A DNA stretch of 64,000 nucleotides from Marasmius tenuissimus (lineage: Eukaryota; Basidiomycota; Agaricomycetes; Agaricales; Marasmiaceae): positions 2,108,001 through 2,172,000 of the forward strand of contig JAQOTA010000071.1 in the NCBI GenBank assembly GCA_029532415.1. The letters are read 5' to 3'. The notes beneath the pieces were generated by a model. That model made no database searches. It had not been told where the DNA came from and saw only the letters and a program-made list of their open reading frames with translations. Of this stretch, positions 46,270 to 57,644 are shown one piece after another (positions within the stretch are counted from its first letter, which is position 1; every line of letters starts with the position of its first letter). A program made the translations under genes and the position numbers.

Positions 46270-47005
46270 AGCGACGGACATTGTACTCATCATTGACGTG
46301 CGATCATAATGATACTGCACATCCGGATTTCTATAAGACAGTACGCGTGAAGGACGAGTAGAAAATAGGTTACTTACTGACCTCCCTTTGTGACGCCTTT
46401 ACCTTTGAGGGACCTAATGAAAACCGCGAGAGGATCCGAACCACCTACACGATTGCGCAGGAATCCATGCTTCTGCTACGTCTCTGTTAGCTTTCTCCAA
46501 TACTTTTGATAATCTCTTTATGATGAAGATTGAGGACGAAAACCGTATTACTCTCCTCCATTGATTTTTCCCTAGTTCAGATTCAAATAGCAAGTCTAAC
46601 TTCGAGTGTCCTGTACGACAAAGAGAGATTCCATCCTATCCCCGTGGAGACTGTCGGATGGCAGAGGTCCATCGTGAGGGCATGAAGACACTGGTAGTGA
46701 TGGGGCAGGTCAGCGAGTCGAGGCTCTGCCGCTCACCCGAAAAAAGTTTTCACTGGATGATTTAGGTACTCGACCTGATCATATGGTCTCATCGACTGTC
46801 TCCCAAGTGCACCAACGACGGCCATTCCAAGGGCAAGGTGGGATGACGAGAAGAAAGGTGTATATGACTCGCGTCGTGACTCCTGCCAACATTCATACAT
46901 GTGGTACTCGAACTCGCGAACTTTCGGCCTCGGAAATAATACATGATCACATGACTAATATTTGCCTTCTTTGATCCTTCCACTATCCGCAAGTTCAAAA
47001 CGCAC
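46270..47005. other. Intergenic region, 0.7 kb
   Basis: No supported coding sequence or RNA gene is seen. Confidence 0.45.
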
Positions 47006-48656
47006 ATGTCCTTTGCTACTTCTCCCACCACCAAACTTGCCCAAAAATCACGACAGCGATCCTCGCGGTCGCCCTTACAAGAGGGTGCTGGAAACGCCCC
47101 CGGGGCTGAACCCGGCGTGCTTGCCCCCAGGCTCGTTACGCCAGAGCGGATTGGTGCCCCCCCGTCCCAACGACAAAAGGCACGTTTCCCTCGGCAACAC
47201 TCGAGACACGAGGCACCTAGTAGTAGCACCATAGTAGCTAGTACTGGTGACTCCGCCCTACTCAGTCCAGAACCCGTCAGTGACCGTCTGACGGGGAGCA
47301 GCCAAATTCGGTTCGACCTATCTACACCAAGCAAAGCCGCTGCATTGGTGAAGAAACACTTTGAGGGGTCGCCCGAGGAGCCTTTGCAGCTTCATATCTG
47401 TGCAGACGAAGTAGATACATTTTTACAGATAATTGAAGGATCGGGAACTCGGTGAGTGGAGTATCGGCCGCAACGGTGAACAATTCAGAATTGAACCAAC
47501 ATTGTACAGCCTCAACTTATGGGAAGTGGAGGAAGGCGTCGTTGCCATCGAACTCAGAATGGCAAGCCATCAACATGACAGAGCTTGGGGGGCGCTGTGG
47601 CTCCTCTTCAGGCTAGGAATAAACATGTTATTCCCGGGGAAGTTTGGGCCCGACGAGAGACCTGCAGCGGAGCGTTACTTCGTCACCGACCTAACGTCTG
47701 GTGCGAGACCTACTATCGTTCCCATTGAAGACCACTGACCCGTTTTGGATACCAGTGACACAAAAAGAAAGAGGTATTTGGAAGGGCGGAATGGCCCCCG
47801 ATGGTAATCTCTTCCCCGCATTACGAATGTTCTTCCTAGGACCGTCAATGCCCTGGGAGATCTCCCGGAAACAGAGCTACAAGTCTGCACAGGCGAAGAT
47901 TAAGAAGTGGTTGAGCAGGCCCTGTGTGAGTTGATCTGAGTGCAATTCCCAGCCCAGAAAGTGCTAACTGGTAGACAGGTTAAATCTGCTGTTCACCTCG
48001 ATGTTACAGGGAATACAGCAATCCTTCAGTTCTATCGTAACGATAGGGATGACCAAGGATTTGACGAGGATGGTGGTAGCAGTTCCAGCAAAGAGGGTGG
48101 TGAAGCTCTGCTGGCAGAGGAAGTCAATTCGAACGAGCCCGACGATGATGACGAGTCCAAGGAAGATGAAGGCGAAGGCGAAGATCCCTATGAAGACTAT
48201 CTGAGCTTCAATCAGGGCCTTGGTTCTGACGTTGATCTCAAGCCTGCAATCAGGGTGGTGTTCAACAACCCCATAACTGATACAGAGCTGGATGCGGCAG
48301 TAGACAGGTGGTGTATCTTTTTGCGGGATTGTTTCTTGGAAGACCACGAAGTCGAGTGGGCCAAATTTAGGCTGCCACCTGATCAGGGTCATCTGGTGAA
48401 GAAGGAAGTGCCGAAAGAGGTGCAGGAGCGGATTGATAAGCACAATGACCTCATTCCCGTCACGAAAGCAATGTTCAAGGAGTTTTCGCAGGCCGTATTT
48501 CAGGATGAAGACTGGGGGCTGGAGGAGACAGAGGGTGTTGTCAATGCTAGGAAGAAGCAAGGAAAGACGATAGTGGATCAACTTCATAAAGCGAAGAAGA
48601 GGGCAGCTCAAGATATGAAGTTGCAGATGAGAATGAGAAAAAGGCAAAAGGTGTAG
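47006..48656 (+). CDS. Unrecognised protein, four exons, acidic and basic C-terminal half
   Basis: Exons 47006-47451, 47489-47700, 47756-47925 and 47979-48656 join in frame and give 501 residues. The first intron is only 37 bases. The N-terminal 110 residues are Ser/Pro/Arg-rich. The centre holds a possible folded domain (IEPTLYSLNLWEVEEGVVAI, WGALWLLFRLGINMLFPGKF, GNLFPALRMFFLGPSMPWE). A long Asp/Glu run follows (near 48060-48185), and the end is basic (KLQMRMRKRQKV). I do not recognise a family. It lies 515 bases from the transposon's left end. Confidence 0.7.
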
Positions 48657-49170
48657 TTTTATCTTATGCCCTGCTTTCTGTTTAGTAGTCTTGTGGTCTG
48701 CCGTATGTATCCAGTGCTTTGGAGTCCTCGGAGTTCTGAGTGAGATAAAAGATTGGCGAGAAAACCTCGGAACTTTCGTTTGCATTCTGCCCGCCGCTTC
48801 TGCTTGTCGTCGTGATTGAACACGGACGGACAAGGATTGAACCCTGACTTATCAACGCACGACATCAACGAACCCGCCATGCCCAGGTTCATGAAGTTCT
48901 CGCGCATTGAGCGCTGGTGACGGCGGCGAATAAAGTTTTGGACGTTGTCGGGATTCGGGAACAATCCAGAACCAATACTAGCCAATACTCCGGACCGCGG
49001 CAGAGGTCAAGGAGGGCCATCATTAGCCGGTCTGCATGTCCGTGAGCAGAGGACATCACGGTATTGTAAGCAGGACCATTCCCGACATGAGAGTCATAGC
49101 AAAATCTCTCGTAAGGGACCAGCGAAGCGAAGTTGAACGGGCCCTTAAGAAGTGGCCCCAGCCGCGCGTG
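48657..49170 (-). pseudogene. Possible remnant of a gene at the transposon's left flank
   Basis: A minus-strand frame at 48985-48659 looks like real coding (GSGLFPNPDNVQNFIRRRHQ, then MRENFMNLGMAGSLMSCVDK and a Lys/Arg-rich end) and stops cleanly. It has no ATG upstream, and its 5' side runs toward the transposon TIR at 49171, so it may be the 3' part of a gene cut off by the insertion. Weak evidence. Confidence 0.3.
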
Positions 49171-49530
49171 ACACCTGATACTACCAAATAAACGATATAT
49201 TAAAGACCCTTGATCTGATACGTATATCAAATCCCAACAAGCAGATAGCCATATATTCCAGGCCAGGAGCTTAAAGTTGGGTAAAGACTTAGGACTTGTA
49301 GCATATCCTCTCCTCCCTAGGGCGGTATCTACGGGAGCGGGAGCTTGCCGCCTGCCATTACCTTATCCGGATGTTTGGTAAGGCTTCCGACGCGCCGCCT
49401 TCCCGACACTTCCCATTACCTTATACGGACTGTCCCCGCTGTCCCCGCTGTCCCGACTTCCTGCTGGCTATCCCGACTGTCCCGCCCCCCCAACGGTTGC
49501 CCTCCCCCAGATATAATGAGTAAAGCATCA
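49171..49530 (+). repeat. Left terminal inverted repeat of the KDZ element
   Basis: Matches the reverse complement of 60068-60427 almost perfectly. Differences: T at 49462 and 49465 and A at 49492 (C, C and G in the other copy), plus a 1-base indel near 49520. Weaker similarity continues to about 49550. Confidence 0.95.
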
Positions 49531-49821
49531 TAAATTATACAGTAAATACTATACAAATCAATCATTGACTACTGTAAGGACCTTACCAACAAGAACTTGG
49601 CCCTCTGCGTCCTCGTCATCACCATCATCGTCGTCGTCGCTGTGAGGTGCGGCTTGCTCCGCGCCGGCGAGGTCGTCTCCGGCCTCAACACGATCCTCCC
49701 ATTCCCTAGGCAGATTCGGCTGCTTCACTCCCTTCCCAGGAGAGAAGTATTGTAGGTTGGCTGGGTCAAAACCAGGCAGCTTGTATATCCGTCGAAGGCG
49801 AGTTCGATGCCATGCTTGAAA

Positions 49822-49824
49822 TCA
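49822..49824 (-). other. In-frame TGA in the transposase
   Basis: Reads YRWERG-TGA-FQAWHRTRL; the frame then stays open for about 85 more codons with good KDZ-like tail sequence. It is consistent with CGA to TGA at a CpG. Confidence 0.75.
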
Positions 49825-51708
49825 ACCCCTTTCCCAACGATACAAAGCAACTTGGTGGGCAAGAGGGGGGTTGTCTCGTTCGAGGTGGGCTTCAGCTGCT
49901 TGCAGGAAGTTCCCCTCTTCCTTCATGTAGGTGACGAGCCGCTTGATTTCCACGTGAAGTTGGTCCAACTCATAGTGAGCACCCCAGATCTTGCAGTACT
50001 TTGTTACCAGGGTCCGATTCGCCGGTTGAGCCCACTTCTTGGTACGGACATTGTCTCTGGTCTCGCGGAGGAAGTCTAGCTCTGATAAGTAGGTCTTCTC
50101 AATCACGGTGTCGTAGGAGAGCGTATCCTTGCCGAGAGAAGTCGCTGCTTTGTTGAAGTTGTCGACTGTGGTCTTGATTGCTGCTGAGCGAGTCTTGAGG
50201 GCCTTCCCGAGGTGCTGCCGCATTCTGTACCCTGGCGTGGCGTTAGCATATCTGCAATATAGAAGATGAATATACAATGCACCTGTGCTGGCTAAATGCA
50301 TCTTCGACAGCTCGAATATCCTTGCAACAACAAGTGCCTCTAGCTTGTCAATGGCCTTCTGATACTCCTGATTCTTTGACATCTCTGCTGCCTTTCTCCA
50401 CGCCTCTGAGCCCTCTGTCCATCTATCTTTGACCTTGAGCTTGTGCTCGAGTACGTGGACTTCAGCCATAAGCTTCGTCTCCAGCTCGCTCTCCTGTCGC
50501 ATGTTCCGTTCCAACCGTGATGTCTCGTCCTTGTCTGCGGGTTTGTATTGGAGGAATACGGTACGAGACGATTCGAGCCGCTCCTGACAGCCCTTCAAGG
50601 AAACGAGCTTTCGAAAGAGCTCAATAATCCACTCATCCTCTGGAGGAGTGTCCTGTCGAGAGTCGAGAAACTCCCTCTCCTCTGCCAGCCAGCCCAACAC
50701 ATCGCTTGGTTTCTGTACTCTGAGCTCCTCCATCTCCTTGAAAATCTTCTCCTTCCCAGCGAGGATTTCGAGGACCTGTGCGTAGTTGTTGTATATGAAT
50801 TTGCTGAGGTTAGCGTAGGCTTCGAAGTTGTCGTGGTGGTACATCCACTCTTGGATCATCTGTCGTCGATGAAATATGCTGGCGTGACGTGTCGCACTGG
50901 TGAGAGCATTTGACTGGGAGAATAGGCGCTCGAGGACCTCAAGGTCTTCAATGCCGGCAGCAAAGATGTATATCATGAGGTAGAGAAGCTGGCATTGTCG
51001 ATTATGAGCATGGCTGTGCATGAGTCCAACGAGAATCTTCAGCTTCTCTTCGACAGCAAGCTGTCTCAGGGGGCTCTTCTCGACGGTGATGTTGAACTCG
51101 CATCCAATGTCGTAACCGAACGCCTTGAAACTGGAAGGATCAGGTAGGTTATATTCTTTGCGCTCCTTCTTGCAGGCGTTGAGGTACCTTGAGAGAATCG
51201 CTAAGGCCAACTTTTGTCTGGGTAGGCCAAAACAGTTAGCCCAATTAATAGCAGAGTTCTATAGGGAAACATACCCTTCGCCGCTCTTCACCATATCCGC
51301 AATCCAAAGCACGAACATATGTCGGCATGTTGACACAAAGACGCCAGTCTCGTCGTACATGACCTTTTCATGCTCGGTATGTGCATCCTTCATATTGCTC
51401 CATCTTTCTTCACAGCCATTCTTCCCCTTTTCCTCGTTAGCCGGCGGTGGTGCCCAGTTCCCATGCCTCGACCAATTATCCCTATCCCACCAATCCACTT
51501 CCTCTCGACTAAGGAAGTATTCCTTCCCTCCCTCCCTCAGATCCTCTCTCTCTTTCAACTGGCCTGGCTTTCCATTCTCTCCAGCCGCTTCTCGCCGCTC
51601 TACACGCTTGAGCGACTCGTTACCATCCATTGCTCCCATGAACTCAATCTCCAGTGATTTCTCTCCTTCCACTGGATATTGGCAGGCTGGGCAGGCATTG
51701 AGTGACCG

Positions 51709-51711
51709 CTA
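51709..51711 (-). other. In-frame TAG in the transposase
   Basis: Reads RRDQPN-TAG-RSLNACPAC. Coding quality is the same on both sides, and KDZ proteins usually have a Trp here (established only from memory of the family). A TGG to TAG change would explain it. Confidence 0.8.
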
Positions 51712-52717
51712 GTTGGGTTGATCCCGCCGCAGAAATTGTTTGACCTTCGTTCGAATCCTGTTCTTCACGGAAATGAGGGCGTCGAAGGAATTCGAGAACT
51801 GGACACAGAGGTAATGTTGAAAGGGAATCCCGTGAAGGTCGCAGATTGCCCGTATGAACGGCTGGATGGTTTGGTGCGGACACCGCACAAAGAGGTGATG
51901 ATAGAGTTCGAGTGTCCTCGTTGTTATGGCAGACTTGTGAATAAGGGGATTGCATGGGAAATAGCCTTGACGAATAAGACTAGATGACCGGTAGGCATCT
52001 GTTGCATACTTGGGAATATTGACATCTGAGCTGTCTGGAGGATGGTTCAGTCGGGTTAAATTCACTCGGAAGACTCGGAAGTGACACTCACAAAAGACAT
52101 CACGAACTGCGACTGTCTCAAAGTCTACGGTTTCTGCGCTATATGAAGCGCCGGTAGTTTTGTGGTAGGAGTAATCCATGTACGCCTCGGTCATTTCCTC
52201 GACCTGAGCTTCCCAACGAGTCTGGTCAAGTTTTATTTTGTCTCGTCTTGTTCGAGTATCCTTGTAGTATCTAGGAATGTAGTCAGAGAAAGTAGAGTAG
52301 GAATCAAAAAGAAAATACGCACGAACTCCAGTACGACCGTGTTGCTTCATGAAACGCCTTGTGTTCCTTCCTCTCTCCATCAGTCTCTTGATCTTGATCT
52401 TCCCAATCACCGTTGTCGTCCAGGTTCGTATTCACGGGAATCGTCGAGATATTCTCGTATTCCTCGTCACAGGAAGAGAGATTGTTGGAGACGTTGTAGC
52501 GTTCGTGGTCAATGAGGTCCAAAAATCCCATGCCGGATCTTGCGGCTTTTTGTCTCATTTGCTCTAACCGTTTCTCTACTGGCGACTTCCGTTGCAGCTG
52601 TTGGGGCTGACTGTAGCTCCGAGAGCCCGAGCGTACTTGCGTATTGGCATCGCCGGGAAGAAAGTTGGTAGGTGCATGAATTTTCCGTGGTCGAACGGTT
52701 GTCCACAGGGGACCCAT

Positions 52718-52797
52718 GCTTGTTGATTGCAGGTGCTTGATCACGTGGCCGAGCCTCCTCTCTCCTGCACCATCACAAACACTGACACCGTGGACAA
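52718..52797. promoter_or_regulatory. Divergent promoter between transposase and TET/JBP gene
   Basis: Only 80 bases separate the two start codons, so transcription of the transposase and the dioxygenase must be tightly linked. Confidence 0.55.
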
Positions 52798-54575
52798 ATG
52801 GATGCCGAATTTCAATGTAAGTCTATTCTATCATTATCTTTCTTTATCTACTACGCTCTCCACGCCGGGAGAGCGTAGTTGTTTCCGCCTTCCATAGTAC
52901 GCAATCCCAGTCTTGGGACAGCAGAAACTTTTCCATTCACCCAGTATGCAACCCCGACCTTGGGGCAGCAGAATTCTTATTTTTCGTATATTTTCACGCC
53001 TCCAAAGTGTCTCGTCGCTCATCTCAACCGCTATGACTAGAAACTGACCAGATTTTTTGTTTCAGCGCGTCGACTTCGGAACAACAAGGAATATGGCGGT
53101 CTCTCAGGCATGGACGTTGTTGTTAACGACGTAGACCTTCAGGATATACTCTGTTCAGCTCAGCGTAGCCAGGAATCCGCCGAAGACAGCGACTTGACAG
53201 ATCTCGACTCAGACGACAATGATGACGTGGCACCCGAACCCTCTCCAAAGCCCGCCAAATCTCAACCCGACTCTAATAAACTCGTCCTTACACCTATAGC
53301 ACAACTTGCTGGCAAGAAGTACACGCCACGGGTACCTACAGAACGACAGTATATGCTTGACATGACCCAGCCCGCAAAGAAACAAAAGCTAGACAAGAAG
53401 AAGGCCAAGGAGAGGTCGAAGAGAGACGAAAAGCGAGCGAAAGACCAGAACGAGGAGGAACGTTCGACGAAAGCGTGCGCGGAACGTCATATTCAGCAAA
53501 CGAAGTCGTCAACTCACAGCATTCAAAGCGACTTTGCTATCCCAGGTGGCGTATGGACTGGGCCAAAGCTGGCAAAGGATGGACGGGTTTACACGAAGAA
53601 AGAGGCGATGGCCGCTCAGCCAGGAATGCGATACATTCCTTGGGATGGCACGTACGTCGCCGTTCCCTATGTCATATTCCATCCACTGACCTATAAACTC
53701 ACCTCAGAGAGACAAAGCTCGTGCGTACCAAAGAACATGGTCTGGCTCTTCTCGGCGGGCGACCTAGCAGCCCGAAGTGGATGGAGGACACAACGGAGGC
53801 TGGACAACTGCTAGACTGGGCCGAGCAAAAGCTACGCTTTCCGAAGTCGCCCGACAACCGTCGGGGCAACTATGACAATATACGGATGGGGATCTCGTAC
53901 GGCGGCGGGCAAACGGAGCCTGGCAACCTCGTCAACAGTAGGCATAATGAAGAAATTCTGCAGGTACTTAGAGAGAGTCCTGCTGTACAGCATGTGGCCG
54001 GCTATGCAGATTGTACGTATTCCGCATTATTTCCCTTCATCCTATTCTAACTCCGACTAGACCTCATGAAGACCTACTACAAGGACTTGCACACGTTGTA
54101 CGCCAACGTTCAGGAGAAGCTGCAGGTCGACAACCCTGGCCTAGTCCAGAACTTTGCCAATTGTTGTTTTGCCGCCTGTACCTTTAACTTTGGGAAAGCG
54201 GTCACCCGTCGACATACGGACTATCTCAACCTCTTGTTCGGCATGTGCGCCGTCCTCCCCATCGGGAACTACAACTTCGAGAAGGGTGGGCATCTCATAC
54301 TTTGGGACTTGAAGCTTGTGATTCAGTTCCCTCCCGGTACGATTATCCTCCTCCCATCTGCTATGATAGAGCACTCGAATGTCTCAATCGGAAAGGGCGA
54401 GAGGCGGTCCTCCATTACGTTTTACTCTGCCGCGGGTCTGTTTAGATGGGTTTGCAACGGGTTCGTGTCGGACAACGAGTTTTGTGAGCGTGCCTCTGTC
54501 AAAATGCGACGACAATGGGCAACTTACAGAGACAGCTTGTGGAAGACAGGGTTGGACTTACTTGCCTTATCGTAG
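52798..54575 (+). CDS. TET/JBP-family 2-oxoglutarate/Fe(II) dioxygenase
   Basis: Family members oxidise 5-methylcytosine (TET) or thymine (JBP) in DNA, using Fe(II) and 2-oxoglutarate. Exons 52798-52816, 53066-53651, 53708-54012 and 54061-54575 join in frame, 474 residues. The N-terminal ~150 residues are charged and disordered with a basic Lys/Arg run. The catalytic domain has the iron triad RRHTDYLN (His355, Asp357) and IEHSN (His408), the 2-oxoglutarate arginine in GERRSSITFYSA (Arg418/419), and strands NFANCCFAACTFNFGKAV and GGHLILWDL. All active-site residues are present and no stop interrupts the frame, unlike the transposase beside it. The first coding exon is 19 nt. Confidence 0.88.
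52851..52878. repeat. Perfect inverted repeat inside TET/JBP intron 1
   Basis: CTACGCTCTC (52851-52860) and GAGAGCGTAG (52869-52878) form a 10-bp stem with an 8-base loop. Confidence 0.8.
52890..52972. repeat. Two diverged copies of a ~40 bp unit in TET/JBP intron 1
   Basis: ttccatagtacgcaatccca... (about 52889-52925) and ttccattcacccagtatgca... (52931-52971) both run on to tTGGG(A/G)CAGCAGA and align with a few changes. Together with the hairpin they make this intron (249 bases) the longest in the element. Confidence 0.6.
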
Positions 54576-55180
54576 ACATCGTTTATCTAGTACCTTGCTT
54601 GAATACAACATGATTTACTTGCTTCCCTATCAAACGTTCGAATATCGATGAAATATTGTTGAGTGAGGACCTTAGCATGACATTCGTACCCTGGCATGTA
54701 AACATGTATCAAATATCGAGTCTTCTTGCAATACTCATTCTGGAACTACTCTTCGAGAGGGCTTTCAAGAGTGATGATCACCTCAGTTACTCATATCAGA
54801 TGGAAATGAGTCCGCGTTCACGATGTGAATCAGATTTGACTCAAACAACCCATGATGTTACAGGCATATGATTGACAAAGTTCTATCTTTTTCATTCTCA
54901 CTCAGATAACATGATCTCAATGCTTCGAAAACTCAAGCATAGGCTCATACATGATGTTCCTTCCCTACTACATGTCACTGAGGTACCATAGTCTTTGAAG
55001 GTAGGTGGCGATATGCAATATACGGCGACCTTGTATATCGAACACTGAAGTCGGACAGCGGGCTGGCTTCAAATCTATTCAACCAAGCCTTATGTCAACC
55101 ATCACCTCGCCGACGTTGTCTGACCAACCTCTCAAGCAATCGCACCTGATGTCGCCGAAAAAAGCTTCAAAGCTCTCAAA
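54576..55180. other. AT-rich spacer inside the transposon
   Basis: No coding sequence is supported between the TET/JBP stop and the small basic gene, 605 bases. Confidence 0.45.
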
Positions 55181-55562
55181 ATGTTCAAAGATTCAAACTC
55201 GACAAAATCCTCAGGCAAGATACCGAGAGAGGTGAGATTGCTTATTCTTCTTAACTATCAACATTACTGAATCGTCTCCCTAAGAAATCTGGAAGTTTTT
55301 ACAGCAGAAGGCTCGTGAACGGATGAGGAGACTCCGAGTGGAGCGTGCATCTCTCTCAACTGAGTCTGAAAAGGAAGCAGCAAGGGAGCAAAAACAACGA
55401 GAGAACACGAAATACTACCAGGAGTACGTTGACAGCACGCCATTTGAGCACCATACGCACGACTCACCGCTATGCAGGAACCGCCTTAAGATATCCGACA
55501 AGAGATATAGGAAAAGGTGGGGCATCGCAGAAGATGTCGCCTCACCTACCCCGCAGGGCTGA
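55181..55562 (+). CDS. Small basic protein, transposon cargo
   Basis: Exons 55181-55231, 55305-55423 and 55478-55562 join in frame, 84 residues (an acceptor at 55296 would add three). It is rich in Arg, Lys, Glu and Gln: QKARERMRRLRVERASL, then EKEAAREQKQRENTKYYQEN and RLKISDKRYRKRWG. Similar short Arg/Lys-rich proteins with a KARERMxRLR...YYxxNR pattern occur elsewhere in agaricomycetes, from memory. It could be a DNA-binding accessory factor, which is inference. Confidence 0.6.
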
Positions 55563-55679
55563 TTCTCAATATACCCGACCACTCGACTCGTCCCTTGTAT
55601 GGTGGAAGAACACATATGTCATTTGAAGATGGTCCCGACAGCGAAAGTACAATGATCAAGAAAGGTAACGAGAGGGCAG

Positions 55680-56826
55680 CTACTCGAAGAGCCCGGGGTT
55701 TCTGGCAGTGGTCGCCGTGACGAGGCCTTGCTTCTTCCACTCCCTGAACGTGGCCCAAGCTTCTGGAAGGCCACAGAGGAGTCGACGAGCACTACCGCCA
55801 CCATATTGAGTTCCATAGAAAATCGCGAGAGCCCTGTTCTTGTAGACACCTGGTTTCAAGCCGGAGAGGACAATGAACAGCTCCCCGGTCGAAGGAGGCA
55901 GTCGGAAAAGCTCCCTGATCTCGGAGTGACAGAACTCGTCATACAACTCGTCTGCCAACCGCGGGTCCGTGAATCCCTTCAAGACATTCGAAGAACCGGT
56001 ACAAAATGCCTCAACTTCCTCCCTAAACCAAACACAAAAGGTGAGTTCAAATTTCTAAATCTTGAAAACAGACAAGGAAACGTACCACGTGTCAAAACGG
56101 CCATGCCCACCATTTTCCCGCGAGTATACGATATATGCTGAGAAGTTGGATCGACCTGGCATTGCAGAGGGCTGAGTGCTCCCAACAATGGTTAGGTTGG
56201 GTGGCAGAGCCGCCGTTGGGGCAGGTGAAGGTGAGCCAGGGGGAACAGTTGAACGTGAACCGCGAGCAGCAGAAGGCGACGCGGGAGGCATAGCTGGATG
56301 GAGCCCGGCTACAGGCTGTGACAAGGCAGGTGAACCCGTGAAGGATTCAGTCAAAGCATCTGTATGAATCCAAGAATGTGAGCTGACTGCATTTTTTTAG
56401 AAACCAACGTGGAGTCAACATACTGTAGGTCAAGTTGATCTCTCGCATTCGTCGCGAGAGGCTCTCCAAGGTATAATCTACGCTCCTTTGAGCCTCAACT
56501 CGTCGCCGTTCCGCTTCTTCGAGTGCTGACTGGGCTTGAATCAGGACTAGACAATGTTCAAGTCAGTAAAATGGTTGGAACAAAAAAAAACAACAAACGA
56601 AGTAACATACGGTCATTCGTAGCTGATATCTCCCTCTCTCGTTGACAGAACTCGTCGAGCAGCACTATCCTTGACGGTGCTTGGGGCGAGCCAGGATTCA
56701 CAGCTCGAACTCGGTTGCGAGATGGTGTCGAAGGGGCGGAATGAGACACTAGGAAAAGTAAGTCAGCTCAGGACTTCATGCAGCCAGATACTCATATAAA
56801 AAAAGAGTTATACCAGTCATTGACAT
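55680..56826 (-). CDS. Protein with two RNase H1 N-terminal/viroplasmin-like domains
   Basis: Five exons in reading order: 56826-56814, 56748-56611, 56546-56424, 56359-56086, 56022-55680, 296 residues. A Ser/Pro start, a coiled-coil (QSALEEAERRRVEAQRSVDY), a Pro/Ala/Ser linker, then two copies of the fold seen at the N-terminus of RNase H1 and in caulimovirus viroplasmin: SAYIVYSRENGGHGRFDTWE...GSSNVLKGF, and ELFIVLSGLKPGVYKNRALA...GGGSARRLLCGLPEAWATF. That fold binds RNA/DNA hybrids or dsRNA in RNase H1. No RNase H catalytic domain follows. The first coding exon has 13 nt. Apparently intact. Confidence 0.72.
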
Positions 56827-57644
56827 GAAGGATCCACTATCAGCAATGGGGGAAGAGGAGCAAGAGGACACAACGCGCTTTGTCAGTGTTCAACATCATT
56901 TAACTCGGGTCCACGTGGTATCACGCGTGTCCTGTGTACTCCCCGAAACCCTCTTCTTTCTAGCGTATTCTCCCGACAACCCACCATGACTTTCAGTCCA
57001 GAATCACAGCAATATTACTCCCCTCAACCAACCCAAAACTGTCTACAGCCTCAAGTCCAGACTTACAAGGCGCCAGTCCTGTGCGCCACCCATTTTGTTC
57101 TTACTTCTAACTTCTTTGATTGCTGATTAGCTCTCAAGATTTTGGACACCATCTGCAGCGCAGTCGACGCCTCGATATGGTGGTCATCTTCCACCACCCG
57201 CGGCTTCTCTTACGCTTCCGCCACCGTCAAACTTCTCAGCATCATATCCAGGACCTCATCTCCCACCCAACAACGCTGGTCGTGTAGCATCAAGCTCGTA
57301 TGCTGGTGTTGGTGGTCGTAAGTTGTCGTCCTTGCGCCTGTCTGATTTTTTTCAAAGCCATATTGACAGGTGATTCGACTCCATCAACTGTCTTCCGTTT
57401 TGAAGGAGATACAGGAGGCCCATTCAGGCGTCAAGAAGTGAGACTTCATCCTTACTTCTCTTCAATCATCACTCATTGTCTATCTTTTGTAGTCATCACC
57501 TTCTATGTCTAGGAGCTCGACTCCTACTGCTGCGGTGTCTCCAAGTCTCAACCCGTTGGGTTATGCACAACATAACTCTATCCCGAGGTCCTCCGGGTTC
57601 AACTCACGCCAACTACCCGCCTTCATATCACCCCAACCAGGGTC

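Larger units (their letters stand above)
49558..52717 (-). pseudogene. KDZ (Kyakuja-Dileera-Zisupton) transposase with two in-frame stops
   Basis: Exons in reading order: 52717-52323, 52270-52092, 52034-51275, 51217-50283, 50231-49558, about 980 codons. KDZ/CxC signs: LIRQGYFPCNPL, IQPFIRAICDLHGIPF, the LNACPACQYPVEGE zinc motif, FKAFGYDIGCEF with a candidate catalytic Asp, HAHNRQCQLLYL, EDLEVLERLFSQSNALTSAT and a helical tail ending in an acidic stretch. TAG at 51709-51711 stands where family members commonly have Trp before the CxC motif. TGA at 49822-49824 stands before a clearly coding tail (AWHRTRLRRIYKLPGFDPAN). Both lie in otherwise intact frame. Three of the introns have lengths near 50-57. 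Confidence 0.9.

Noticed and set aside
47964..48833. 289-codon minus-strand ORF
   Set aside because: Antisense to the last exon of the gene at 47006-48656, with odd composition and no splice logic.
49345..49533. ORF of 62 codons repeated as an antisense copy at 60050-60253
   Set aside because: Both lie inside the terminal inverted repeats; the matching ORFs are a side effect of TIR identity.
55092..55231. Start of the small cargo gene at ATG 55092
   Set aside because: The frame from this ATG leaves a splice phase that no acceptor before the conserved exon can satisfy; ATG 55181 in another frame fits.
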